Made by a program: the position numbers and the translations under genes | Shown here: in pieces, positions 1-7,888 of the stretch | How the letters are laid out: every line of letters begins with the position of its first letter | Numbering within the stretch: position 1 is the stretch's first letter | The notes under the pieces: generated by a model | What the model was told of the DNA's origin: nothing | What the model saw: the letters and a program-made list of their open reading frames with translations, nothing else | Database searches by the model: none | Source: Bacteroidota bacterium | GTDB lineage: Bacteria; Bacteroidota; Bacteroidia; Bacteroidales; Paludibacteraceae | Direction: 5' to 3' | NCBI GenBank assembly: GCA_017860295.1 | Contig: JAFNAS010000002.1 | Coordinates: 202,341-266,340, forward strand | Length of the DNA stretch: 64,000 bases

Positions 1-1
1 G

Positions 2-418
2 CGTTGGATTTTTATCAACCGTACCAAAACCGATACCCGATCCAATATCCCGTTGTTACCCATAGCATCAACTATTTTGGAAAAATACGAAGACCACCCC
101 CAGGTTGTCAATCAGGATAAGCTTTTACCATTACTCAGCAATCAAAAAATGAATGGCTATCTGAAAGAAATTGCCGACTTATGCGGAATCAACAAAGAGC
201 TGACCTTTCACATCGCCCGCCATACCTTTGCCACCACCGTCACCCTTTCAAACGGTGTTCCGATCGAAAGCGTTTCCAAGATGTTGGGTCACAAGAATAT
301 AAAAACAACCCAGCATTACGCCAAGATACTTGATTTGAAAGTGAGTGATGATATGAAGATTTTGAGGGAGAAGTTTGGAGATGGAAATCGGATGAAACTA
401 AAAAAGTCAGTGGGATAG
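2..418 (+). CDS. Tyrosine-type site-specific integrase, C-terminal part (5' end outside window)
   Basis: The reading frame is open from base 2 and the first residues (RWIFINRTKTDTRSN) are typical of the catalytic domain of Bacteroidota phage/conjugative-element integrases, so the gene begins left of the window. Two of the catalytic elements are visible: the H-x-x-R box (HIARHTFA) and the GH...Y box (MLGHKNIKTTQHYAKI) that carries the nucleophilic tyrosine. The first catalytic arginine must lie outside. The enzyme would integrate and excise the element that fills the first 25 kb; the tRNA 3'-end-like sequence at 25248-25275 is its plausible attachment site. The tail after the nucleophile is short and normal, so the C-terminus looks intact. 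Confidence 0.9.
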   Translation, partial: RWIFINRTKTDTRSNIPLLPIASTILEKYEDHPQVVNQDKLLPLLSNQKMNGYLKEIADLCGINKELTFHIARHTFATTVTLSNGVPIESVSKMLGHKNIKTTQHYAKILDLKVSDDMKILREKFGDGNRMKLKKSVG

Positions 419-627
419 CAACTTTATCAATTGGTTTTATCAATTTTCTCATTCTATACCGATAGTATATCACGAAGCCACAAAATAAATTATTAGTAGA
501 AGAACTTACTCAGCTAATCGGATTTTAATCAATTATTTGAGTGTGTTTTATCCTAAAAATGGATACCGAATACACACAAACAGATCAGTTAGAGTATGTA
601 TCTTCGGGAATAGAAAACAAATCAGAA

Positions 628-981
628 TTACTTAAAAGCAGTGTTTTCCAAAAAAACATTTTTATGTTTATCGCCCCACTCCCTAAGTTTTTCAATAATT
701 GGAATCAATTCTTTTCCTTGATCTGTGAGATAATATTCTACTTTTAAAGGTAAAACGGGGTATATTTTTTTCTCCAATATACCTATTTTTTCCAGTTCTC
801 CGAGTTGCTTTGTCAAAACTCTTTTAGGCGCAATGCTAATGCTGCGTTGTAAGTCGCATGGTCTTACAATACCCTTATGGATTTCCAAAATCAGCCATGC
901 ATTCCAACTTGACGATAAAATATCAATCGCGATGCGTACCGGACAATCGGCATAATCCATTGGATTCTTTTTTATGTACAT
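628..981 (-). CDS. HxlR-family winged-helix transcriptional regulator
   Basis: This 117-residue protein has the HxlR layout: a conserved cysteine just before the first helix (DCPVRIAIDIL), a winged HTH (LQRSISIAPKRVLTKQLGEL) and the Y-x-LTDQGKEL wing. HxlR proteins often sense reactive electrophiles or redox state and repress a divergent neighbour. Here the neighbour, starting 136 bases away on the other strand, is a UvrA-like ABC ATPase, so the regulator probably controls that gene and itself. A small palindrome lies between them (1038-1048). Family assignment is firm; the inducer is unknown. Confidence 0.88.
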   Translation of the reverse strand: MYIKKNPMDYADCPVRIAIDILSSSWNAWLILEIHKGIVRPCDLQRSISIAPKRVLTKQLGELEKIGILEKKIYPVLPLKVEYYLTDQGKELIPIIEKLREWGDKHKNVFLENTAFK

Positions 982-1037
982 AAAAAACTTTTAGATCACA
1001 AAGATAATGAATTCTATATTAAATAGGGATAAACTTA

Positions 1038-1048
1038 TCACCCGGTGA
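1038..1048. promoter_or_regulatory. Candidate HxlR operator in divergent intergenic region
   Basis: An 11-bp near-palindrome (TCACCCGGTGA) sits between the divergent HxlR and UvrA-like genes, with TTATCAC repeated 16 bases further on. Position and symmetry suit a regulator site, but this is inference only. Confidence 0.3.
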
Positions 1049-1063
1049 AAGATTTATCACTTA

Positions 1064-1092
1064 TTGTTCAGTAAATTAGAAAGTTATATTTT
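1064..1092 (+). promoter_or_regulatory. Candidate Bacteroidota promoter of the UvrA-like gene
   Basis: TTG (1064-1066) and TATATTTT (1085-1092) are 18 bases apart, close to the Bacteroidota -33/-7 pattern (TTTG, then TAnnTTTG). They lie 26 bases ahead of the start codon at 1118. Confidence 0.4.
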
Positions 1093-1117
1093 CGCAGTAT
1101 AATATAAAATAACTAGC

Positions 1118-3376
1118 ATGAACAGGCAAAAAATAATTGTAAAAGGAGCGAGAGAGAATAACTTAAAAAATGTATCGGTAGAGATACCAAAGCACAAAAT
1201 AACTGTGTTCACCGGAGTATCGGGTTCGGGTAAATCTTCACTGGTTTTTGATACGATAGCAGCAGAATCACAAAGAATGCTAAATGAGACATACGATAGC
1301 TTTATTCGCCATAGGTTACAACAATATGGGAAACCAGATGTCGATAGCATGAAAAACTTATCGGTTGCTGTTATTGTAAATCAAAAAAGAATAGAAGGAA
1401 ATGCACGTTCAACAGTAGGCACCGTAACGGATATATACTCACTGCTTAGATTGTTGTTCTCACGAGTTGGAGAACCATTTATAGGACACTCTACCATTTT
1501 TTCTTTCAACAATCCCCAAGGTATGTGTTCATGCTGCGAGGGGCTTGGGAAAGTGAGTACTGTTGACTTAGAAGAGCTAATAGATAAGAACAAATCTCTA
1601 AATGAAGGAGCAATAAGATTTCCGACTTTTGAGGTTGGAGGATGGCGTTGGACTCGTTATGCATACTCAGGATTATTTGATAATGATAAGAAAATAAAAA
1701 ATTATAGTCCTGAAGAGTGGTACAATCTTATTTATGCAGATGGAATTATGTTAAATAATCCAGACCCACGATTTCCCAAAACATCGATATACGAGGGAGT
1801 ATTACCTCGTTTTGAACGGTCATTTTTCAAAAAAGAATCAAGAGAGATTGCCGGAAAAAATGAATCAAGATATAAAGAAGTTGTAAAACAAGATACCTGT
1901 CATGAATGTAATGGCACACGCTTAAATCCAAAGAGTATGTCATGTAAAATCAAAGGAAAAAATATAGCTGATTGTTGCAATTTTCAGATTGATGATTTGC
2001 TTGAATTTATCAACACAATAAATGAAGATTCGGTTGAGCCACTAATAGATGCAATTAAGAAAAGCCTTCAAAACTTAGTAGCAATAGGACTGGGGTATTT
2101 GACCCTGAGCAGGGAGACATCCTCATTATCGGGTGGAGAGTCACAACGGGTAAAACTTGTTCGACACTTGGGAAGTAGCTTAACTGACCTTATTTATATA
2201 TTCGATGAACCAAGTATTGGGTTACATCCGGATGATGTACAGAAACTAAATAAGTTATTGATAGAACTTCGGGATAAGGGAAATACAGTCTTGATTATCG
2301 AGCACGACCCAGATGTAATAGCTATTGCCGATCATGTTGTAGATATGGGAACAGGTGCGGGTAAAAGTGGTGGAACCATCGTTTATGAAGGAGATATTAA
2401 AGGTTTATTGGAAGCAGATACACTCACGGGGAAATATTTGATACATAAAAATCAATTAAAAATGCAATACAGAGAAAATACAAGCCATCTAACAATCGAT
2501 AATGCCATGCTCCACAACTTAAAAGATGTATCTATACGAATACCCAGACAAGTATTAACGGTTATAACAGGTGTGGCAGGTTCAGGTAAAAGCTCGCTTG
2601 TAAAATCACTAATAAAAAAGAACAAAGAAATTGTAATGATAGATCAAAGTTCGCTACGTGGCAGTAAACGGTCAAACATTGCTACTTATACAGGTATATT
2701 GGATATAATAAGGATTTTGTATGCCAAACAAAATAAAGTAAAACAATCGCTATTTAGTAGTAATTCGGACGGAGCTTGTCCTGAATGTAAGGGCTTAGGA
2801 TTTATATCTACTGACCTTGCATTTCTAGATACAGTTGAAGTCCGTTGCGAACATTGTAAGGGCAGTGGATTCAAACTGGAAGTCTTGAAATATCGTTTAC
2901 ATGGTAAAAGTATCACAGACATAATGTCAATGACGATTAGCGAAGCACGTATATTTTTTAAAGAACCGGAAATCGTAAAACCTCTCGAGTTACTTTGTAA
3001 AGTTGGACTGGACTATATTACTATAGGTCAATCTTTAAATACATTTTCAGGTGGAGAACGTCAAAGATTGAAATTAGCCAATGAATTAGGGAAGAAAGGG
3101 AATATTTATGTTTTTGATGAACCTACAACAGGTCTTCATGGTTCGGACATATCCAAATTAATCAAACTGTTTGATAAACTTGTAGACAATAAGAATACAG
3201 TGATAATAATTGAGCATAACATGGATATCATAAGTCAGTCAGATTGGATAATAGACATGGGCATAGGTGCCGGAAAATATGGTGGCAACGTTATTTTTGA
3301 AGGAATACCCAAGGATATTTTGAAAAATCCAACCTCACTCACAGGGAAATACTTGAAAAGATATTTAGAATTGTGA
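1118..3376 (+). CDS. UvrA-like ABC-type ATPase (excinuclease subunit A paralogue)
   Basis: The 752-residue protein carries two UvrA-type ABC ATPase halves. The first has Walker A GVSGSGKSS (about 33-41), signature LSGGESQRVKL (about 337) and Walker B FDEPSIGLHP (about 362). The second has GVAGSGKSS (about 486), FSGGERQRLKL (about 643) and FDEPTTGLHG (about 664). Zinc-binding CxxC pairs are present (CSCC, CHEC, CPEC, CEHC). It is clearly shorter than housekeeping UvrA (about 940 residues), so it is a reduced paralogue lacking part of the UvrB-binding/insertion regions. Such paralogues are linked to resistance to DNA-binding drugs rather than general repair; that role is inferred here from the divergent HxlR regulator and the mobile context. 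Confidence 0.88.
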   Translation: MNRQKIIVKGARENNLKNVSVEIPKHKITVFTGVSGSGKSSLVFDTIAAESQRMLNETYDSFIRHRLQQYGKPDVDSMKNLSVAVIVNQKRIEGNARSTVGTVTDIYSLLRLLFSRVGEPFIGHSTIFSFNNPQGMCSCCEGLGKVSTVDLEELIDKNKSLNEGAIRFPTFEVGGWRWTRYAYSGLFDNDKKIKNYSPEEWYNLIYADGIMLNNPDPRFPKTSIYEGVLPRFERSFFKKESREIAGKNESRYKEVVKQDTCHECNGTRLNPKSMSCKIKGKNIADCCNFQIDDLLEFINTINEDSVEPLIDAIKKSLQNLVAIGLGYLTLSRETSSLSGGESQRVKLVRHLGSSLTDLIYIFDEPSIGLHPDDVQKLNKLLIELRDKGNTVLIIEHDPDVIAIADHVVDMGTGAGKSGGTIVYEGDIKGLLEADTLTGKYLIHKNQLKMQYRENTSHLTIDNAMLHNLKDVSIRIPRQVLTVITGVAGSGKSSLVKSLIKKNKEIVMIDQSSLRGSKRSNIATYTGILDIIRILYAKQNKVKQSLFSSNSDGACPECKGLGFISTDLAFLDTVEVRCEHCKGSGFKLEVLKYRLHGKSITDIMSMTISEARIFFKEPEIVKPLELLCKVGLDYITIGQSLNTFSGGERQRLKLANELGKKGNIYVFDEPTTGLHGSDISKLIKLFDKLVDNKNTVIIIEHNMDIISQSDWIIDMGIGAGKYGGNVIFEGIPKDILKNPTSLTGKYLKRYLEL

Positions 3377-3618
3377 TATGAAAAATTTCAATGATGCGTA
3401 AATAAATAAGCCAATATTGTCGAAGCAATACCTAAGGATTTTAGCCGCTTTTTGGTCACTTTGGCACAATTCAACTTAGAAAATTATATTTACAACTAAT
3501 TGATTATAACATATCAGAAAACATATTAAGGATTCGAAATAGTGATATCTCTGACTCTTATGCTAATTTTCCACATAAAACTATGAACCCAAATAGATAA
3601 TCATCTGTCAAATGTGCT

Positions 3619-4464
3619 ATGAAACAGTTTATTAGTAAGCTAAACAAGGACCTTCACATCCAATTACAAGCAATTGATTTGGAAGAATCAGATAATATCA
3701 GGAAAGCTCAAAAATCTGTAACCTACATAAAGAATGCCTTGACACAACTCAAGGCATTTTGTGTCCAATATACTTTTACTGACGAAGCCGAAGAAATACA
3801 TTTTTTCAAAAAATCGAAACCCGAACTCTTCAGTAAACTTATTTACTACGTGAAAATTTTCAATATCGAGAGTCGCAGGCCAACCGGAAGCCAAGAGATT
3901 CAAGAAGATTATCTGAAACATGAGCTTGAAAAACTGACGTTTTTCTTCAGTAACCACTTGGAATTTTATCAATACCATCGGATGAATTCAACTTACCTGG
4001 ACGATAGATATTTTGTCAGAGGGAAGGAAGATATTCACCTTTTTCAAGATAGCCTCATGTTTTACGTTGATCCGGATTTTTCCACAAGCCACGATTTTGC
4101 TGTCGCTAAAATCTTGGCACACGACCGTCTCGAGGTTTATCTCAATAGAGAATTGGAAGCGCTGTCAATTAAAAACTCAAATCCCAATTGGGGACAACTT
4201 GGGTATTGTAACAATACGTCACTTCAATGGACAGATAGTAAAACAGCATTAGTCGAATTGATTTATGCTTTATATGCCATGGGGTCTATCAACAATGGAC
4301 GTTCAGAGATCAGAGAATTAGCCGCTTTCTTTGAACAGGCGTTTAATATAAGGCTTTCAGATATTTATCGGACTTATCTTGAAATTAAAATCCGATCTAC
4401 ACCAACAAAATTTATTGATTCTCTCAAAACAGCATTGCTTCATAAAATGGAGGAAGATCTTTAA
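3619..4464 (+). CDS. rteC: RteC-family protein
   Basis: This 281-residue protein matches the RteC family in length and in its C-terminal block (TALVELIYALYAMGSINNG ... FNIRLSDIYRTYLEIKIR). In the conjugative transposon CTnDOT, RteC activates the excision genes after tetracycline exposure. Here no rteA/rteB or tetracycline gene is visible, so it is a stand-alone family member, probably controlling excision or replication genes of this element. The 150 bases to the next gene contain short repeats of the type GCACATTAG. Family assignment is good; the regulatory target is inference. Confidence 0.8.
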   Translation: MKQFISKLNKDLHIQLQAIDLEESDNIRKAQKSVTYIKNALTQLKAFCVQYTFTDEAEEIHFFKKSKPELFSKLIYYVKIFNIESRRPTGSQEIQEDYLKHELEKLTFFFSNHLEFYQYHRMNSTYLDDRYFVRGKEDIHLFQDSLMFYVDPDFSTSHDFAVAKILAHDRLEVYLNRELEALSIKNSNPNWGQLGYCNNTSLQWTDSKTALVELIYALYAMGSINNGRSEIRELAAFFEQAFNIRLSDIYRTYLEIKIRSTPTKFIDSLKTALLHKMEEDL

Positions 4465-4615
4465 TTGATATTCATATTTTTTCTTCTCCCAATTGGGAAT
4501 AACTTGTGAATATTATCCACCAAAATCCACCAATTTTGCCAAAACTAATAATCGTCTTTGTTCTTTGCTCTGAACATTGGCACATTAGCATATTTTCAAA
4601 TTAGCACATTAGTTT

Positions 4616-5152
4616 ATGGCAAACTTCAAAATTTCACTTCAAAAAACGCTTACCCATGAAGGAGGTTATGTCAATGACCCCGACGACTTGGGCAAAGAAA
4701 CCTACAAAGGCATTTCGCGGCCTAACCATAAAAACTGGCAAGGCTGGCCGATTGTTGACAACTACAAGAATAAACCGGATTTTCCGGCTTCCCTTGAGAA
4801 AAACATGGAACTACAAAAACAGGTTGAACTTTTCTATCTGTATGAATTCTGGCTACCGATCAAAGGCGATTTAATCGCTAACCAGACAAATGCCGACTCC
4901 ATTTTTGATTTCGCGGTCAATGCCGGAGTCAAAATAAGCGTTCAATTGGCACAATCCATAATCGGCACTACTGCGGATGGTATTGTAGGAGAACAAACGC
5001 TCAAAAAGCTCAACTCATTTGAATTTGGCTATTTCCAACCGGCTTTCACTGTCTCCAAAATCACGCACTATATAGCCATTATCAAAAAACGGCCGATATA
5101 TAAAAAATACCTCTATGGCTGGATTATCCGGGCATTGGAATATCTCAGATAG
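4616..5152 (+). CDS. GH108-type N-acetylmuramidase (phage-like lysozyme)
   Basis: The 178-residue protein opens with the GH108 catalytic signature THEGGYVNDPDDLGKETYKGI (catalytic Glu15), followed by the family's helical region and a C-terminal peptidoglycan-binding-3-like part (GTTADGIVGEQTLKKLNS). Enzymes of this family cleave the glycan strand of peptidoglycan. There is no signal peptide, as in phage endolysins that need a holin or another export route. The gene is followed by HTH and replication genes, so it belongs to a phage-derived or conjugative module that must breach the cell wall. Confidence 0.88.
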   Translation: MANFKISLQKTLTHEGGYVNDPDDLGKETYKGISRPNHKNWQGWPIVDNYKNKPDFPASLEKNMELQKQVELFYLYEFWLPIKGDLIANQTNADSIFDFAVNAGVKISVQLAQSIIGTTADGIVGEQTLKKLNSFEFGYFQPAFTVSKITHYIAIIKKRPIYKKYLYGWIIRALEYLR

Positions 5153-5222
5153 TCTTTTGTCTTTACTCTTTGTTCTTTGATCTAATTCGTAAATTGTAAA
5201 TAATGAAATCGTAAATAGTTGT

Positions 5223-5489
5223 ATGCCTGCACAAATCATTACCACAGACGACCTTCGGGAGTTCAAAATGGAACTACTCGAAGAAATCACCAAACTATTT
5301 GAAAATAGGGGTGAAAACAAAGTAAAGAAATGGTTGAAATCTTCCGAAGTCAGGAAGTTGCTCAATGTCTCTCCCGGAACATTGCAAACGCTTCGGGTCA
5401 ACGGCACATTGCCCTCCACCAAAATCGGCGGCACACATTATTTCAATTTCAACGATATTGAAAAACTTCTTTCTCAAAAAAGGCCTTGA
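5223..5489 (+). CDS. Small excisionase/MerR-like helix-turn-helix protein (HTH_17 type)
   Basis: This 88-residue protein has an N-terminal helical lead and a C-terminal winged HTH of the excisionase type (WLKSSEVRKLLNVSPGTLQ, then LPSTKIGGTHYFNFNDIEKLL). Such proteins bend DNA at attachment sites or regulate element genes. It sits 70 bases after the muramidase and 46 bases before the DnaD-like gene, all on the same strand. It is a plausible directionality factor for the integrase, but an ordinary transcriptional role is equally possible. Confidence 0.75.
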   Translation: MPAQIITTDDLREFKMELLEEITKLFENRGENKVKKWLKSSEVRKLLNVSPGTLQTLRVNGTLPSTKIGGTHYFNFNDIEKLLSQKRP

Positions 5490-5535
5490 TTTTCATTGGC
5501 ATATTGGCACATTAACCCATTAGCATATTGATTTT

Positions 5536-6345
5536 ATGAATTACATTCTTCAACTCAGCGGTTTTTTCCAGCGCGTTGCTTCCGACAAGCACCTCAACCC
5601 GACACACGTCAGCCTCTACATGGCTATTTTCCAGTACTGTAATGCCGGACACTTTCAAAACCCCGTCTCCATTTCCCGGCAGGAGCTGATGCGCATCAGC
5701 AAAATCAGCGCGAAAGCCACCTATCACAAGTGTATCAAAGATCTGCACAACCTCGGATACATCCAGTATATGCCATCCTACAATCCATTCAAGGGTAGCC
5801 TTGTTTTCCTGTTCGATTTTCAGTCAGGTGCGAAACAGGTTCTTGTCCAAGACCGTACTAAAATCGAAACAAGCATTGAACAAGCATTAGTACCTTATAT
5901 AAACAATATAAACGTTTTAAACGAAAATAATGAGAGTGAAAGCACCCAACCAAAAAATGATATTGTGTTGAAAGTATCTAAAAACAGGGTCAAAGTTGTG
6001 GAGATAAACGGTGAAAAAGTTTCACCACCAACAGACAAAAATCGGGACAAGCAAATTCCGAATCGCTTAGCTGCCCAGATTCCTCCAAAACCGGAAGAAG
6101 TGCTAAGTTTTTTCTCCGAACAAAACAGTTCTGAAACAGAGGCCAACAAGTTTTACAACTACTTTCAAAGCAACGGGTGGAAAATTGGAGGCAAAGCCCC
6201 CATGCGCGATTGGCAAGCCGCTGCCCGAAACTGGCTGCTCAACACGCCTCGGTTTTCACCGCAACCACAGGTTTCGGCACAAAAACAACCCGATCCCGGC
6301 AACCTCAACACGGTGGCCGAGAAAAACTATTCCGAACCATTATAA
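5536..6345 (+). CDS. DnaD-like / replication-initiation helix-turn-helix protein
   Basis: The 269-residue protein starts with a winged-helix region common in Bacteroidota mobile elements (residues 1-95, with SISRQELMRISKISAKATYH as the recognition area). A low-complexity linker follows, then a C-terminal segment (FYNYFQSNGWKIGGKAPMRD then WQAAARNWLLN) typical of phage replisome-organiser and DnaD-like proteins. The next gene is a DnaC-like ATPase, which supports a role in recruiting the host replicative helicase to an element origin. The exact family name is uncertain; a transcription-regulator label would also fit the N-terminus. Confidence 0.65.
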   Translation: MNYILQLSGFFQRVASDKHLNPTHVSLYMAIFQYCNAGHFQNPVSISRQELMRISKISAKATYHKCIKDLHNLGYIQYMPSYNPFKGSLVFLFDFQSGAKQVLVQDRTKIETSIEQALVPYINNINVLNENNESESTQPKNDIVLKVSKNRVKVVEINGEKVSPPTDKNRDKQIPNRLAAQIPPKPEEVLSFFSEQNSSETEANKFYNYFQSNGWKIGGKAPMRDWQAAARNWLLNTPRFSPQPQVSAQKQPDPGNLNTVAEKNYSEPL

Positions 6346-6348
6346 TTG

Positions 6349-6362
6349 TTGAACCGGTTCAA
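6349..6362. repeat. Perfect 14-bp palindrome after the DnaD-like gene
   Basis: TTGAACCGGTTCAA begins four bases after the stop codon of the DnaD-like gene and is framed by TTGT/ACAA. It could act as a weak terminator stem or a protein-binding site in the 140-base gap before the helicase loader. Confidence 0.4.
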
Positions 6363-6485
6363 AAACAACTGATAGAATATGCAAAACGTGATCTTGTTAG
6401 TGTCTTACTCAAGTCAACTTTTAGTTAACATAAACTACTCTGTTACTTATCTTTATTCTTTGCTCTATAATCTTTGGCCTGAACA

Positions 6486-7094
6486 ATGAACGATAACCTG
6501 TCCATATTACAGACCAAAGGCAAAGAACTGTTCGGTGATCATTTCCAAATAATACCCGACGATTACGAAGTAGTTCATAAATTACTCACGTGGTTTTTAC
6601 AGGACGAAAAGCAAGCCCGGCAGTTCGGGATCAATCTCCACAAAGGCATATTGCTGACCGGCCCTGTCGGATGTGGAAAAACCAGTCTGATGATACTTAT
6701 TCGCCTCCTGATTCCACCGCAACAACGCTTCGGGATAAAATCCTGCCGTGAAATCACGTTCGATTTTATCAAAGACGGTTACGAAGTCATTCAGCGTTAC
6801 AGCACCTATGCCTACACTAACACGGTTACTCCGTCCAGACCGCACACCCATTGTTTCGATGACTTGGGAGCCGAAAACGCACTCAAATATTACGGCAATC
6901 AATGCAATGTCATGGGCGAGATACTTCTTTCCCGTTACGACCACTTTATCAACAACCACATGATTACCCATGCCACCACCAACCTTTCTGCATCCGAGAT
7001 CGAAAGCTACTACGGCAACCGTGTCCGATCCCGTATGCGTGAAATGTTCAACCTTATTGCCTTTGACAGTACTGCCAAGGACAAAAGAAGATGA
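6486..7094 (+). CDS. DnaC-like P-loop ATPase (putative helicase loader)
   Basis: The 202-residue protein has Walker A GPVGCGKTSL (Lys65) and a Walker B of DnaC type (HCFDDLGAEN, about 121-130), with sensor-like ATTNLSASEIESYYGNRVRSRMREM towards the C-terminus where the arginine finger would be. DnaC/IstB-class ATPases load DnaB onto DNA or assist transposition. There is no partner IstA transposase, and the preceding gene is DnaD-like, so helicase loading for element replication is the best reading. The stop overlaps the start of a 46-residue reading frame in an ATGA arrangement. Confidence 0.8.
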   Translation: MNDNLSILQTKGKELFGDHFQIIPDDYEVVHKLLTWFLQDEKQARQFGINLHKGILLTGPVGCGKTSLMILIRLLIPPQQRFGIKSCREITFDFIKDGYEVIQRYSTYAYTNTVTPSRPHTHCFDDLGAENALKYYGNQCNVMGEILLSRYDHFINNHMITHATTNLSASEIESYYGNRVRSRMREMFNLIAFDSTAKDKRR

Positions 7095-7231
7095 AAAATA
7101 CATTCGCAATCCTTGACAAATTGCGTAGTGGTTTGCAAATTCAAATTCAAGAAAAACACAACAAATATGGCAATAAACACCACTCATTGCCAAGTATGTT
7201 ATACTTTATGTTCTTTATGCGTAAGAGGTAA
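7091..7231 (+). CDS. Possible 46-residue coupled small protein
   Basis: The start codon overlaps the stop of the helicase-loader gene (ATGA), the arrangement used for translational coupling. The product begins MKNTFAILDKLRSGLQIQIQ and ends in a basic, hydrophobic stretch (MLYFMFFMRKR). I recognise no family. It is too short to be sure it is coding; the overlap is the only positive evidence. Confidence 0.35.
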   Translation: MKNTFAILDKLRSGLQIQIQEKHNKYGNKHHSLPSMLYFMFFMRKR

Positions 7232-7235
7232 AATA

Positions 7236-7265
7236 TCAAGTATTCTGTACTATCGACTTGACATA
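7236..7265 (+). repeat. Copy 1 of spaced palindromic direct repeat upstream of ssp operon
   Basis: TCAAGTATT, 11 bases, then ACTTGACATA. The same two blocks with exactly the same 11-base spacing recur at 7390-7419, 154 bases downstream, while the spacers differ. Conserved ends, fixed spacing and internal inverted symmetry suggest a dimeric protein-binding site. Confidence 0.6.
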
Positions 7266-7323
7266 TTCGTGCTTATTTCTACCGTATATTCAGATAAGGA
7301 AAGGATGTGCCGAGAGTAATAAA

Positions 7324-7358
7324 TTGCGACAAATACCAAAAATTGGTATTTATCGCAA
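7324..7358. repeat. Near-perfect 16-bp inverted repeat with 3-base loop
   Basis: TTGCGACAAATACCAA, then AAA, then TTGGTATTTATCGCAA: the arms pair at 15 of 16 positions. It sits midway between the two direct-repeat copies. It has no following T-run, so an operator or origin element is more likely than a terminator. Confidence 0.6.
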
Positions 7359-7389
7359 AAAATCACTCCTGTTGGCAGGAATGGATTTG

Positions 7390-7419
7390 TCAAGTATTTT
7401 GCGCCATTTACTTGACATA
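7390..7419 (+). repeat. Copy 2 of spaced palindromic direct repeat upstream of ssp operon
   Basis: TCAAGTATT, 11 bases, then ACTTGACATA, matching 7236-7265. In this copy the symmetry is exact over nine bases (TGTCAAGTA at 7388 against TACTTGACA at 7409). Confidence 0.6.
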
Positions 7420-7464
7420 GCATCATTCTCAGTGTCTCTAAAGTCAAGCCAAATACAAGTTAAA

Positions 7465-7497
7465 TTGTCCCGTTTTTTTACGTAAAAAACAGGACAA
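7465..7497. repeat. AT-rich palindrome centred on TACGTA
   Basis: TTGTCC and GGACAA frame complementary T- and A-runs around TACGTA; the arms differ by one substitution and one extra T. It lies about 175 bases ahead of the XRE regulator gene and may be an operator or a terminator-like stem. Confidence 0.5.
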
Positions 7498-7646
7498 ATA
7501 TTTTACTTATACGATTGCCTCCAATATAAAGGTATATTTTGCTCCAATAATATCCGAAAACTAATTATAATTGCAGCCATTTTATAGAATCAACGATAGA
7601 ATTCCATCTAATTTGTCTTTTTCAATTCAAATTCAAAATAATTCGA

Positions 7647-7654
7647 TAAATTTG
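7647..7654 (+). promoter_or_regulatory. Candidate -7 box of the ssp operon promoter
   Basis: TAAATTTG matches the Bacteroidota TAnnTTTG box and ends 18 bases before the XRE start codon at 7673. No convincing -33 TTTG is seen at the right distance, so the call is tentative. Confidence 0.4.
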
Positions 7655-7672
7655 CAGCATACTACAAATAAT

Positions 7673-7885
7673 ATGCAGATAAAGACAATTAACAGGCTTA
7701 AAGCAGTGCTTGCAGAAAAGCAACTAACCAGCAAATGGCTTGCAGGGCAGTTAGGCAAAAGCCTGACGACTGTATCACGTTGGTGTACAAATGAAACTCA
7801 ACCATCGCTTGAGATTTTGGTTGAGATTGCTACTATTTTAAAAGTAGATATAAAAGATTTATTGGTTTCAACAAATAAAGAATAA
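7673..7885 (+). CDS. XRE/Cro-type helix-turn-helix regulator heading the ssp operon
   Basis: I chose the ATG at 7673 (70 residues, MQIKTINRLKAVLAEKQL...), since the frame upstream would translate the AT-rich leader and the promoter-like TAAATTTG. The protein is a single lambda-repressor-type HTH (WLAGQLGKSLTTVSRWCTNE, then PSLEILVEIATILKVDIKDLL). Its stop is three bases from the DUF4007 gene, so it is the first gene of the operon and probably its autorepressor, acting on the palindromes at 7236-7497. Small XRE controllers are common in restriction and defence operons. Confidence 0.82.
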   Translation: MQIKTINRLKAVLAEKQLTSKWLAGQLGKSLTTVSRWCTNETQPSLEILVEIATILKVDIKDLLVSTNKE

Positions 7886-7888
7886 AAT

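Noticed and set aside
541..747. A 68-residue rightward frame
   Set aside because: Most of it is antisense to the clearly recognisable HxlR gene.
4189..4497. CCCAATTGGG palindrome occurring twice
   Set aside because: One copy is inside the RteC gene and the sequence is short; chance is sufficient explanation.
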